A stretch of 24,276 nt of DNA from JBDHUV01 sp039809365 (GCA_039809365.1 JBDHUV010000004.1:1-24276); one strand, 5' to 3'; shown: positions 14,849-23,768, counted from the first letter of the stretch. Made by a program: numbers and translations. The notes: generated from the sequence alone by a model not told the origin.

Positions 14849-17511
14849 TTTTTCTCTTTGAAAGACACGTGTATATCTACGTCTTTTGTAATAAGTTGAG
14901 AAGAAGAAAACTTCTTCTGAGCAATAGAGCCAGTTTTTAAATCATGAGCAGTAAATGTATTAGGGAACTCAAGCGAGAGTTCAAATGGATATGCAGATGT
15001 TCCTGGCTGTTTTTGATATGTCATATCGTATTCAAATGATTCTGTTGGCAAGGAGATGTCTCTTGAGTATTGAAGAGATAGAGAGTCTTTTTTTCCAGCT
15101 TCTACAGTATAAATAAAGCCAAATATAGTCTTATCTTTATACTCTTCTGTTATAAGTTCTGTATCTTTTGGAAGAGAAAATGAGGGGGATTCGTATAATC
15201 GGGAAGAAGTAATTGCTGGTGTCGTAGGTGTGTTTTTCCCATTAATTACTAATGATCTAAATGAGCTATCTTCAGGCGCTATGAATTGTATGAAGACTTT
15301 GTATGGTTCATCACCTTTTGTATTATCAAGAGTAAGTGTTGCAATGGTAGTAATAGCGCTCGATGACATTTTCTGAATAAGAGAGACTGAACGAGATATT
15401 TGTATATTTGCTTTATTTACTCCAATGTTTGCTTCATTTACTGAGAAATAATCATATAGAGTATTTTTATCTGATGTTCCTGTTGTTTCTATGGTTCCTC
15501 CATATTTTTGGACAGTAAATATCTCTTGTAAGAGCGGATCTTTAAAAGCAAATAAAATGTGTTTTTCTTCAATAAGCTTTGGTAACGCTGTTGCAATTTT
15601 AAATACGGTTTGAGTATTTTCAAGTTTAAATACTATTTGAGCAAACACCTCAGATAAAATGCCTTTCTTTTGTGAATTACCAGGAGTAAAAGTATCTTGA
15701 ATGGTTGATTGAATAAAGTCAAAACCGTTTTTTTCATCAATTGTTTTGTTATAGGTAGGTAAATGAAGTGGGCCTGTTATCTCAATTATTTTTTTTAGAA
15801 CATCATAGTCTATTGCAATTACTCCATCAACAACATGTCCTCCCCCCTCCTTATATAATAGTGCTGCTGTTGTTGCTGTCTCCTGGAAATCTAAAGAAAA
15901 ATTACTGTCTCTTAAATATAAATGAGGCTGTAAATATCTTCTTACTACAAAAGGGGGTTCAACGTGTGTTTTTATCTGCCCATCGATATCATATACATCT
16001 TGAATAGTGAAATCTTCTACTTGTCCGTTGTGTACTCTTAGCTCTCCTACTGATCCAATAAAGCCCCCTGTTGGACGAAGTTCTCCATTGTTTTGGAAAA
16101 GAATAAGATAAGTTTTTTCTTTTGTGTATCCAAGTACCTCAGGAAGCACATCTGCTGTTGCAAGGAGATTACTGGTAGATGGATCAGTAAATGAGTTAAT
16201 ATATGGCAAATGCATAGAGTGAGGTGATGACTGAGCAATAAAATAAAGGTATGAGAGTGTTGCGATTGAAGTGAGAAGCGAATCTTCAGTCATTTTTTTA
16301 TTTTGTATCGCGTCTAATTGACTAAATTGGTCTGCGGCAAGAGAGGTAAGAGTTACTCCAGACATGAACATTTGATAAGTATCAGAAATATGGGGGAGTG
16401 GCAATTTTTGAAGTATTTCAAAACCGAGTGACACAACTGGTTGTGCTGTCTCAAAACTTTCTTTTGCAATCGCAAATTTTTTTCCTGCTTGTTCAAACTC
16501 CCCGTGTTGGAAAGAAGCAACTGCTTGTTTTGCAAAAAGTATTCCTGCACCTGTAATCATAATATTTAAAATTAAAAACAAAAGAATAGAGCACATAAAA
16601 ATAGTAATTGTAGTAGGAAATGAAAAATGACGGGAAGGAGCACGTTTTATTTTCTTTTTCCGTTTCTTTTTGGATTTTTTGGTTATTGTTTGAGGGTATG
16701 AAGTCTGTCTAATACCTTTCTCAAATCCTTCGAGCACATCGTCAATATACGAAGATTTTAAATTCGTTTTCTTTTGTATGTTCTTTTCTAGTTGTGCATG
16801 GCCGGGGAGGAGAGAAAATTCTTGGGGGAATGAACCTGACACAATTTGCAGATCTGAATCAAGCCTTTTTAATATATGTATTGCAGAAATAATTGTCTGT
16901 GGATGTTCATAGAAAAAGAAAAAGATTCTTTCTCGTTTTTCTTTTGAGAAAAGTAAGTACTGAAGTCCTTTGCCGCTATCCTCTAAAGAAATTGGGAAAA
17001 TAGAGACGAGTTCACTCCCAACAAACTCTGCTGTTTTTTGTGTTTTTGCAGTGTATATTACATGTGAAATATATGATGATTCTGGTGGGATAGTTGTTCC
17101 AAACACGTCTCCAACGAATGCATATGAAATAAAGGGGAGATCTTTTGTCTGTTCAACGACATCGAGGTATTCTAAATATTGTGAGACAGGAATAACAATA
17201 ATGGTGCGAGGACTATCTTTCTCAAGTTTAGGTAAAAGTTGTGTGAGTGTTTTTTTATCATCAGGACTAGAAAGAAAAAAAACTGCATAGTTCAGTTTGT
17301 CTGATAAATTTTTTATTGTTCCTATTGCAGTTGTATATACCTGATACAGATCTTCAGATGCTTCATATGTATGTGGGTTGTTTAATATGATTAATTTAAA
17401 GTCTTTTATTACAGCCGAGACAAAATGGTAAGTTACATATGGAATACTTCCTGAAATAAGAAAAAGAGGTTTTGTTGACTGTGTGTCATCAGACACTTGA
17501 AAGGCAGACAT
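14845..17511 (-). CDS. DUF4012 membrane protein with N-terminal epimerase-like domain
   Basis: 888 aa. DUF4012 is marked by ILFQNNGELRPTGGFIGSVG near 471-490, then a HNGQVEDFTIQDVYDIDG stretch and a VVDGVIAIDYDVLKKII segment near 560-577. A lysine/arginine-rich patch (278-290) precedes one membrane helix (about 300-327), so DUF4012 should lie outside. Residues 15-240 look like an alternating strand-helix (Rossmann-type) domain. FLISGS, NYAVFFLSS, IIVIPVSQYLEYLDV and FVGDVFG resemble a decayed NAD-dependent epimerase, without the glycine-rich loop or a clear YxxxK. Function is unknown; DUF4012 is often near surface-polysaccharide genes. The TACAAT box six bases before the ATG supports this start. 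Confidence 0.8.
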   Translation of the reverse strand: MSAFQVSDDTQSTKPLFLISGSIPYVTYHFVSAVIKDFKLIILNNPHTYEASEDLYQVYTTAIGTIKNLSDKLNYAVFFLSSPDDKKTLTQLLPKLEKDSPRTIIVIPVSQYLEYLDVVEQTKDLPFISYAFVGDVFGTTIPPESSYISHVIYTAKTQKTAEFVGSELVSIFPISLEDSGKGLQYLLFSKEKRERIFFFFYEHPQTIISAIHILKRLDSDLQIVSGSFPQEFSLLPGHAQLEKNIQKKTNLKSSYIDDVLEGFEKGIRQTSYPQTITKKSKKKRKKKIKRAPSRHFSFPTTITIFMCSILLFLILNIMITGAGILFAKQAVASFQHGEFEQAGKKFAIAKESFETAQPVVSLGFEILQKLPLPHISDTYQMFMSGVTLTSLAADQFSQLDAIQNKKMTEDSLLTSIATLSYLYFIAQSSPHSMHLPYINSFTDPSTSNLLATADVLPEVLGYTKEKTYLILFQNNGELRPTGGFIGSVGELRVHNGQVEDFTIQDVYDIDGQIKTHVEPPFVVRRYLQPHLYLRDSNFSLDFQETATTAALLYKEGGGHVVDGVIAIDYDVLKKIIEITGPLHLPTYNKTIDEKNGFDFIQSTIQDTFTPGNSQKKGILSEVFAQIVFKLENTQTVFKIATALPKLIEEKHILFAFKDPLLQEIFTVQKYGGTIETTGTSDKNTLYDYFSVNEANIGVNKANIQISRSVSLIQKMSSSAITTIATLTLDNTKGDEPYKVFIQFIAPEDSSFRSLVINGKNTPTTPAITSSRLYESPSFSLPKDTELITEEYKDKTIFGFIYTVEAGKKDSLSLQYSRDISLPTESFEYDMTYQKQPGTSAYPFELSLEFPNTFTAHDLKTGSIAQKKFSSSQLITKDVDIHVSFKEKN

Positions 17512-17517
17512 ACTTCT

Positions 17518-17523
17518 ATTGTA
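17518..17523 (-). promoter_or_regulatory. -10 box of the DUF4012 gene
   Basis: TACAAT on the minus strand, six bases before the ATG at 17511. A partial -35 (TAGACG, 4 of 6 matches) stands 17 bases upstream of it. A leaderless mRNA is predicted although rnhA ends only 39 bases upstream. Confidence 0.45.
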
Positions 17524-17550
17524 GAGAAATGTTTTTAATACGTCTAGAAA

Positions 17551-17979
17551 TTACTTTGATAAATAATCATCTAATGCTTTGTTTACTAACATATCTGCTT
17601 TTTTATTTTGTGTTCTTGGAACAGAAGTATAGGTGATAAGGGGTCCAATCTTTCTTTCCAGTTGTTTTATTAACCCAAAGTATGTTTTCAAATTCTCATT
17701 TTTTATTTTATATATCCCTGAGAGTTGTCTTGCTACAAGCTCTGAATCAAGTATTACCTGAATTGTTTTTGGATTGGTGTTTTTCTCTATCCACTCTAGT
17801 GCTTTTAATACTCCTGTATATTCTGCAACATTATTAGTTGTCTCTCCAATATATCCACACTCTTCATACATATGTTCAGAGTTTTTATTACTCACCACAA
17901 ATCCATATGCAGCAGGACCCGGGTTTCCACGGGATCCTCCGTCTGAATGAACAATGATAATTTGGTCATTATTAGTCAT
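17551..17979 (-). CDS. rnhA: Ribonuclease HI family protein
   Basis: 142 aa RNase H fold. The catalytic carboxylates are D13 (HSDGGSRGNPGPAA), E53 (NNVAEYTG), D78 (ILDSELVARQLSG) and D129 (VPRTQNKKADMLVN), so the DEDD set is complete. It should cleave the RNA strand of RNA-DNA hybrids, as in primer and R-loop removal. The C-terminal VPRTQNKKAD is typical of the compact bacterial/archaeal RnhA branch, which lacks the basic protrusion of the E. coli enzyme. The ATG just upstream is out of frame and soon stops. It lies between two membrane-protein genes and is probably transcribed from its own promoter. Confidence 0.9.
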   Translation of the reverse strand: MTNNDQIIIVHSDGGSRGNPGPAAYGFVVSNKNSEHMYEECGYIGETTNNVAEYTGVLKALEWIEKNTNPKTIQVILDSELVARQLSGIYKIKNENLKTYFGLIKQLERKIGPLITYTSVPRTQNKKADMLVNKALDDYLSK

Positions 17980-17993
17980 ACATTTAAGTACGG

Positions 17994-17999
17994 ATTCTA
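17994..17999 (-). promoter_or_regulatory. Possible -10 box of rnhA
   Basis: TAGAAT on the minus strand, 14 bases before the ATG. The surrounding CTAGAATCCG is identical to the -10 region of valS. It lies inside a 7-bp inverted repeat (GGATTCT at 17992-17998, AGAATCC at 18009-18015) which could be an operator or chance. The rest of the gap to 18116 is AT-rich with nothing recognised. Confidence 0.35.
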
Positions 18000-18116
18000 G
18001 TATTTTTCAGAATCCAAATTGAAAACATTTCAGTTCAATAATATCAAATTTAGAACAAAAAGTGTAAAAACAATTTTAGGTCGAAAATTATTTGAATCTA
18101 AACCAGAAAAGCCTTT

Positions 18117-19685
18117 CTAATCAAGATATTCGCGCTTTGCGTGTAAAAACATGAACCATTGTTCAAAAAATGAGAAAAGACCTTTAAACGGTGCTTCAAT
18201 TAAAAGATCAAGTAAGACAAGGAAAATATTTACATGAGATACTCCTTCTGTAATATATCTTCCTACACGAGCGATAGGGAGAAAAAGAAAATCTATAATT
18301 GGAGTTAGAATTGTTTGCTTTCTAACAACAGTAAATGTATGAGCAGTTTGATAGATTCTATAAATAAGAAAACAGACAATAGTCAAAAAGAAAATAAAAA
18401 TAATTTGACTAATAATATTAAAATGCATTTTATTTAACCCCCATATGACGAGTCCAAAACTCGCAAAAAATGCAACTATCCACAAAACTGAGAAAACTGG
18501 GTATAAAATAGATTTTTTCTTTTTAGATATTCTATTGAGAGAGATCGTCCGGGTAAGTTTGGGTTCTGGAGCAAAAAGCAAAGTTTGAATTTGCTTTACA
18601 ATTACTTGCGTATTATCCTCACCTGGAGTTCTTATAAACAGAGATGCTGTAGCAAGGAGAACAGGAGGAATGACTATATTTAAAATAATATTTGTCCACA
18701 TAATCTCTCCATACACAATACTTTCAAAAGTTCCCTCTATAGAGAGAGCAACTACTGTTTTTGTAAGTACCAAGAAAATAAGACTCCGTATAATTGCCCT
18801 CGTCACTTTTGAACGAATAGTAGTGTATTTCTCCTGACATACAGTAATAATCTCTGATCGTAATCTCTCTTCATCGTTTACTAATGACTGAATATTCTGT
18901 GAGTTTCTCAGGAGGACCTCTTCTAATATCAGAAATGAAGGAGTGTTTCGTTTAATAAAAGAAAAGATTTTGTGTCGTAGTGGATATTTAAGTTGCTTTT
19001 GAATTTCACCATATCCCTGAGTAAAATTTTGGGCTATCGAATCGATAGAATCAAAAGTTGGTTTCCCAAAATATTGAATAAACAAATGGTAATGAATAAG
19101 CGCAATGTCATCTTTTGCAAAAGCTCGTCTTGTAGCAATAAAAACTTGTACGTCTCTTGTTGCTACGGGGTCATCCTCTAAGGCGATACTATCTTTCATA
19201 ACATGGAACATAAAGTTTGCCATAGTCTCTCCTTTTATATTTGGGCTGAGAGAGTAGGTGAGGTGGGAAGAAATAAGATGGTACATAAGAGTGTTGATCA
19301 TGTTCTCATCTATTTTATGAAGTGTCAGAATCTTATTCCTGAGAGTCAGATACAGATCTATAATCTGTTGTACTTCATTTACTCTTTGTTCATTAAAACT
19401 CCCATCAGGAAAATATCTTGCCCAAATAAGTTCACGAAGTAGAGGGCTTGCAATTGTTTTGCCATTTCCCCCATAAAAATGTCTTCTTTTTAAAATTCTC
19501 TCTATGGCTGCGCGCAAAACAACTTCATCATCACGATAATCCATTGCATTCCTTAATTTCTCATACCATGATGCTAGTTCAGAAACGATAGGGTTAACTC
19601 TCAGTCCTTCTGAAGAAGATTGAGATGCTTCAGATTGTCCAAAGACAGAAATTACATAAGAAGAGAGAGTATTAAGAGCTGCCAT
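18117..19685 (-). CDS. Unrecognised membrane protein
   Basis: 522 aa, no family recognised. Residues 1-290 are mostly soluble and helical, with charged segments such as MDYRDDEVVLRAAIERILKR and NDEERLRSEIITVCQEKY. Four hydrophobic segments follow (about 297-315, 328-350, 394-416, 422-444). The loop between the second and third contains a basic SLNRISKKKK patch. A final amphipathic, aromatic-rich part ends in LHAKREYLD. No signal peptide or catalytic motif is seen. I chose MAALNTLSSY as start; the frame runs 36 codons further upstream, but a TTGTAT-17-TATAAT promoter lies there. It is divergent from valS. Confidence 0.75.
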   Translation of the reverse strand: MAALNTLSSYVISVFGQSEASQSSSEGLRVNPIVSELASWYEKLRNAMDYRDDEVVLRAAIERILKRRHFYGGNGKTIASPLLRELIWARYFPDGSFNEQRVNEVQQIIDLYLTLRNKILTLHKIDENMINTLMYHLISSHLTYSLSPNIKGETMANFMFHVMKDSIALEDDPVATRDVQVFIATRRAFAKDDIALIHYHLFIQYFGKPTFDSIDSIAQNFTQGYGEIQKQLKYPLRHKIFSFIKRNTPSFLILEEVLLRNSQNIQSLVNDEERLRSEIITVCQEKYTTIRSKVTRAIIRSLIFLVLTKTVVALSIEGTFESIVYGEIMWTNIILNIVIPPVLLATASLFIRTPGEDNTQVIVKQIQTLLFAPEPKLTRTISLNRISKKKKSILYPVFSVLWIVAFFASFGLVIWGLNKMHFNIISQIIFIFFLTIVCFLIYRIYQTAHTFTVVRKQTILTPIIDFLFLPIARVGRYITEGVSHVNIFLVLLDLLIEAPFKGLFSFFEQWFMFLHAKREYLD

Positions 19686-19697
19686 AATACAGTAGTT

Positions 19698-19726
19698 ATT
19701 ATAGGCGTAACCATGTCTTGATACAA
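19698..19726 (-). promoter_or_regulatory. Promoter of the unrecognised membrane protein gene
   Basis: On the minus strand TTGTAT (19721-19726), 17 bases, then a perfect TATAAT (19698-19703). It is 12 bases before the ATG, so a leader of about six bases is predicted. It sets the start at 19685. Confidence 0.6.
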
Positions 19727-19743
19727 GTAAATAACAAGTTTCA

Positions 19744-19772
19744 TTGTAACAACTCCGTATTTTTGCTAGAAT
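19744..19772 (+). promoter_or_regulatory. Promoter of valS
   Basis: TTGTAA (19744-19749), 17 bases, then TAGAAT (19767-19772) with a TGC extension. Eight bases follow before the ATG, giving a leader of about two bases. No room is left for a T-box or other leader element. Confidence 0.6.
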
Positions 19773-19780
19773 CCGGATAT

Positions 19781-21931
19781 ATGGACAAGACATATAATCA
19801 TCAAACAGTAGAAGAAACCATTTACAAAAAGTGGGAGCAAAATGAATATTTTAAGCCAGAAATTAATCCTGAAGGATCTCCATATGCCATCGTTCTTCCT
19901 CCCCCCAATGCTAATGGATCGTTGCATTTTGGACATGCAATGATGGTTTTAGAAGATATTCTTATTCGTTATAAAAGAATGCAAGGGTTTGCTGCTTTAT
20001 GGGTTCCTGGAGCAGATCATGCTGGGTTTGAAACTCAGTTTGTGTTTGAAAAGAAATTAGCTGAGAAAGGTAAATCAAGATTTGATTATGACAGGGAAAC
20101 TCTTTATCAGATGATCTGGGATTATGTCCAAGAAAATAAAGGCGGAATGGAGGCTCAGTTAAGAAAACTTGGATTCTCTCTTGACTGGAGTAGAGCAAAG
20201 TTCACATTAGATGAAGCAATAATAAAAGTTGTGTATGCTACTTTTAAGAAAATGTATGAAGAGGGTTTAATTTATAGAGCAGAAAGACTAGTGAATTATT
20301 GTACATTTGATGGAACATCATTCTCAGACCTTGAAGTAGTATATGAGGAGAGGAAAAGCCCTCTTTATTATATAAAATATGGACCTTTGGTTCTTGCTAC
20401 AACTCGTCCTGAAACTAAATTTGGTGACACAGCAGTAGCAGTACATCCAGATGATCCAAGATATACCCAATATATTGGGAAAACAATAGATATAGAGACT
20501 GTACTTGGTCCAGCAAAAATATCTGTCATAGCAGATGAAATGGTGGATCCTCAGTTTGGTACAGGTGTTGTCAAAATTACTCCAGCGCATGATTTTAATG
20601 ATTTTGAAGTAGCACAAAGACACAACCTCCCTTTAAAACAAGTAATTGGGTATGACGGAAAAATGAATAGCTATGCAGGTAAATTTGAAGGAATGTATGC
20701 AAAACAAGCCCGTAAAGCAATAGTTGAAGAAATGCAGAAAAAAGGACTTATTGAGAAAATAGATGATGACTATGTTCACAGAGTAGGCCTTTGTTATAAA
20801 TGTAAAAATATTATAGAGCCTCTTCCTCGAGAGCAGTGGTTTGTGAAAGTGAAGCCACTTACTCAAAAAGCTCTTGCCGCAATAGAAAAAAAGGAAATTC
20901 AGATTCATCCTGCAGGTTTTGAAGTCCATTACCGTCAATGGCTCGAGAACTTAAGAGACTGGAATATCTCTCGACAGATAGTCTGGGGAATACAAATTCC
21001 TGCCTGGCGTAATATTCACACTGGAAAGTGGGTAGTTACTGATGGGCAGGCTCCTGAAGGAGGAGAGTGGGAGCAAGACACAGATACATTTGACACGTGG
21101 TTTTCTTCTGGACAATGGCCATTTGCAACATTACTTGCACAAAGTGATATTCCAAGCCTTACATTTCCTATACCAAGTGATGAACTCGACAATTTTCCAG
21201 ATTATAAAAAGTTTTACCCAAATGCAGTGATGGAGACAGGATATGATATTTTACGCGCATGGGTCTCACGTATGGTGATGTTAGGTTTTTATGTGACAGG
21301 ACAAAAACCTTTTTCAGACATTGTATTACATGGTCTTGTGAATGATCCTCTCGGTAAAAAAATGAGTAAATCGAAAGGGAATGTAGTAAATCCTTTAGAG
21401 GTCGTATCTGAATATGGAGCAGATGCTGTGCGTTTTGCGTTAGTGTATGGTACTGCATTGGGACATGATCAAGCACTCTCTTACCCAAAGCTAGATGCAA
21501 TGCGCAAATTTACAAATAAGTTATGGAATATGGGAAGATTTATTGAGATGAAAAAAGATCCTGAATTTAAACTATCGGGATCTCCTTCTTCTTTTGAAGA
21601 TCTTAAAAAAATAGCTACTCATGAGAGTGATAAAAACATGATAAAGAAAATGGAAGATCTTTCCTTAGATATTACTCGTCTTCTCGATTCCTATGATTTT
21701 AACCATGCATCTCAAAATTTATATGAGTTTGCGTGGCATGAGTTTGCAGATAAATATATTGAAGATGTTAAAAACAGAGTAGATGAGACTTCGTTTATCG
21801 TTATGAGTTCTCTGTTCCATATTCTTTTAAAGCTACTTCATCCCTTTATGCCTTTTGTGACAGAAGAGATACATACACAACTTGAGTTAGGGAAAGAGAT
21901 GCTGATTATTTCAGAGTGGCCAACTCGTTAA
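19781..21931 (+). CDS. valS: Valyl-tRNA synthetase, short form
   Basis: 716 aa class I synthetase charging tRNA-Val. The HIGH motif is HFGH at 49-52 (PPPNANGSLHFGH). The CP1 editing domain has ATTRPET near 206-212 and GTGVVKITPAHDFNDFEVA further on. A CYKCK knuckle lies at 338-342. The KMSKS motif is at 527-531 (GKKMSKSKGNVVNP). A helical anticodon-binding domain follows, and the protein ends at IISEWPTR. The usual C-terminal junction and coiled-coil arm are missing; typical bacterial ValRS is 860-950 aa. The frame runs 21 codons upstream of the ATG, but the promoter lies there. It converges with glmS. Confidence 0.95.
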   Translation: MDKTYNHQTVEETIYKKWEQNEYFKPEINPEGSPYAIVLPPPNANGSLHFGHAMMVLEDILIRYKRMQGFAALWVPGADHAGFETQFVFEKKLAEKGKSRFDYDRETLYQMIWDYVQENKGGMEAQLRKLGFSLDWSRAKFTLDEAIIKVVYATFKKMYEEGLIYRAERLVNYCTFDGTSFSDLEVVYEERKSPLYYIKYGPLVLATTRPETKFGDTAVAVHPDDPRYTQYIGKTIDIETVLGPAKISVIADEMVDPQFGTGVVKITPAHDFNDFEVAQRHNLPLKQVIGYDGKMNSYAGKFEGMYAKQARKAIVEEMQKKGLIEKIDDDYVHRVGLCYKCKNIIEPLPREQWFVKVKPLTQKALAAIEKKEIQIHPAGFEVHYRQWLENLRDWNISRQIVWGIQIPAWRNIHTGKWVVTDGQAPEGGEWEQDTDTFDTWFSSGQWPFATLLAQSDIPSLTFPIPSDELDNFPDYKKFYPNAVMETGYDILRAWVSRMVMLGFYVTGQKPFSDIVLHGLVNDPLGKKMSKSKGNVVNPLEVVSEYGADAVRFALVYGTALGHDQALSYPKLDAMRKFTNKLWNMGRFIEMKKDPEFKLSGSPSSFEDLKKIATHESDKNMIKKMEDLSLDITRLLDSYDFNHASQNLYEFAWHEFADKYIEDVKNRVDETSFIVMSSLFHILLKLLHPFMPFVTEEIHTQLELGKEMLIISEWPTR

Positions 21932-21964
21932 TAATTACCGCAGATTCCCCGATATATTACCGCA
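21930..21964. repeat. 35-base repeat, copy 1 (valS-glmS junction)
   Basis: Fills the gap between the two convergent stops. It matches 24128-24162 at 34 of 35 positions (T at 21955 is G in copy 2). Inside it ATTACCGCA occurs twice with a 22-base period (21934 and 21956). No terminator hairpin is visible. Confidence 0.8.
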
Positions 21965-23728
21965 CTATTTTACCGTAACGCTTTTGGCAAGGTTTCGAGG
22001 TTTGTCTACATCGTTACCGAGTTCAGTTGCAAGATAGTATCCAAGCAGTTGCGCAACTACAACATTGGGAATTATTGTTGCATCACCGCAGTTTTTTACC
22101 GGTATAAACACGTCATATACATCATTTGGTTTACTCGATACTCCTATTACTAAAGCACCACGAGCTTTTACTTCATGTGCAGAGGAAAGAGTGTCTTCAT
22201 ATGTCTCATCAACAGGGTGATACACAATAACAGGAGTGTTTTTCTCAATCAACGCCATGACTCCATGTTTTAATTCTCCTCCTGCAAACCCTTCTGCATG
22301 AATATATGAAACTTCTTTAATTTTTAGCGCTGATTCAAGGGCAGTAGGATAGGATGCCCCTCTACCGAGAACATACATATGACTCGATTTTTTAATTTTC
22401 TTTGCAAGAGTGTGGATTGTATGTTTTTGTTTCAATAATGACTCTATTTCTTGTATTGCATTCTTTATATATTTTTCACCTACAGAATCGGTGCCAGCTA
22501 AGTTGTGGGCAAGTAAATAGAGATATGCTATTTTTGCGGTAAAGGATTTTGTAGCAAGTACACATTTTTCAGGCCCTGCATTCAGGAGAAGTTGGAAATC
22601 TGACATTCTGTATAATGTTGAGCCAAGAACATTTGTTAGTGCCATAATTTTAGATTTTTTCTCCTGAACTATTTTTAAACTAGAGATAATATCAATCGTC
22701 TCTCCGCTTTGTGACAGAGCAACTACAAGACTTTTAGGAGTAAGAAAGTCTGTAAGATATGTAAACTCAGATCCAACACTCGCATTAATATGGTATTTTG
22801 CTATTTTTGAAAAAAGGTATGTTCCTGCAAGTGCTGCATAATATGCGGTCCCGCATGCAATAAAGTATGTCCCGTACGCTTGTTTTATAAGATCAGTAGC
22901 TTTTTTTATTTGTCCTTTTTGGGTGAGAAGGATATTCTTGATTACTTGTGGTTGTTCATACATCTCCTTCATCATATAGTGAGGAAAATCTCCAAGCATA
23001 CCCGCATCTTGTGGTGTAGTGAGAGTAAATGTTTTTAATTTTTTTTCTTTGCCTGAAGAATCAAAAAGAGTGTAGTTGTTTTTTGTGAGGTAAAGTGTTT
23101 CATTGTCTTCTAAGTAATAAACTTTTTTTGTATAAGGGAGAGTAGATGCAGAATCTGAAGTGAGAAAAGACTCTTTATTACCAACTGCAAAAATAAGAGG
23201 AGAGCCATTTTTAATTGCTACAAATTCATTGGTTTCAGGCCTATATACAATAATTGCATTGAGTCCTTCTAACTCTCCAAATACATTTTTGACAATAGTT
23301 GCAAACTGGACTTTGTCATTTTCCTCTATTTTTTCTTCTAGATAATGAGCAAGTATTTCAGAATCGGTCTCTGAAGTAAAGGTGTGTTTTCGCTTCAGTT
23401 TGTGCTTAAGTTTTGCATAATTTTCTACGATGCCATTGTGAACAAGGACAAGCTTTTTATTACAGTCTGTATGAGGGTGTGAATTTTGTTTTGTAACCCC
23501 TCCATGCGTTGCCCAGCGAGTATGTCCTATCCCCACAGAAGACTCAATCATTGGAAGAGTTGTGTCTCCAATTTTTCCTATTTGTTTTTCAATATACAAA
23601 GTTCCGTCATTTTTCTTAAATAAAACTCCCCACGAGTCATATCCACGGTACTCAAGTGATTTTAAACCCTCTAAAAGTATCTTACCCGCATTTTTGCGGT
23701 ATCCAATATAACCAAAAATTCCACACAT
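21965..23728 (-). CDS. glmS: Glutamine-fructose-6-phosphate aminotransferase (isomerizing)
   Basis: 587 aa, close to the usual 600-610. It makes glucosamine-6-phosphate, the entry to UDP-GlcNAc and peptidoglycan. The N-terminal glutaminase starts with the nucleophile Cys2 (MCGIFGYIG). It also contains YRGYDSWG, HTRWATHGGVT and HNGIVENY. Two SIS isomerase domains follow, with ALSQSGETIDI in the first and LGRGASYPTALESALKIKE and HAEGFAGGELKHG in the second. The C terminus KPRNLAKSVTVK is typical. A structured region with a strong promoter lies upstream on the same strand, but the glmS ribozyme core is not recognised. The gene may have its own promoter near 23741-23768. Confidence 0.96.
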   Translation of the reverse strand: MCGIFGYIGYRKNAGKILLEGLKSLEYRGYDSWGVLFKKNDGTLYIEKQIGKIGDTTLPMIESSVGIGHTRWATHGGVTKQNSHPHTDCNKKLVLVHNGIVENYAKLKHKLKRKHTFTSETDSEILAHYLEEKIEENDKVQFATIVKNVFGELEGLNAIIVYRPETNEFVAIKNGSPLIFAVGNKESFLTSDSASTLPYTKKVYYLEDNETLYLTKNNYTLFDSSGKEKKLKTFTLTTPQDAGMLGDFPHYMMKEMYEQPQVIKNILLTQKGQIKKATDLIKQAYGTYFIACGTAYYAALAGTYLFSKIAKYHINASVGSEFTYLTDFLTPKSLVVALSQSGETIDIISSLKIVQEKKSKIMALTNVLGSTLYRMSDFQLLLNAGPEKCVLATKSFTAKIAYLYLLAHNLAGTDSVGEKYIKNAIQEIESLLKQKHTIHTLAKKIKKSSHMYVLGRGASYPTALESALKIKEVSYIHAEGFAGGELKHGVMALIEKNTPVIVYHPVDETYEDTLSSAHEVKARGALVIGVSSKPNDVYDVFIPVKNCGDATIIPNVVVAQLLGYYLATELGNDVDKPRNLAKSVTVK

Positions 23729-23740
23729 ATAGATATTAGA

Positions 23741-23768
23741 ATTATTATTACTTACTAGAGTAATGCAA
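23741..23768 (-). promoter_or_regulatory. Possible own promoter of glmS
   Basis: On the minus strand TTGCAT (23763-23768), 16 bases, AATAAT (23741-23746), then 12 bases to the ATG. If real, glmS and the upstream RNA are separate units. Confidence 0.35.

Noticed and set aside
19686..19793. Upstream starts for the divergent valS and 19685 genes
   Set aside because: Both extensions run over the promoters and would overlap each other.
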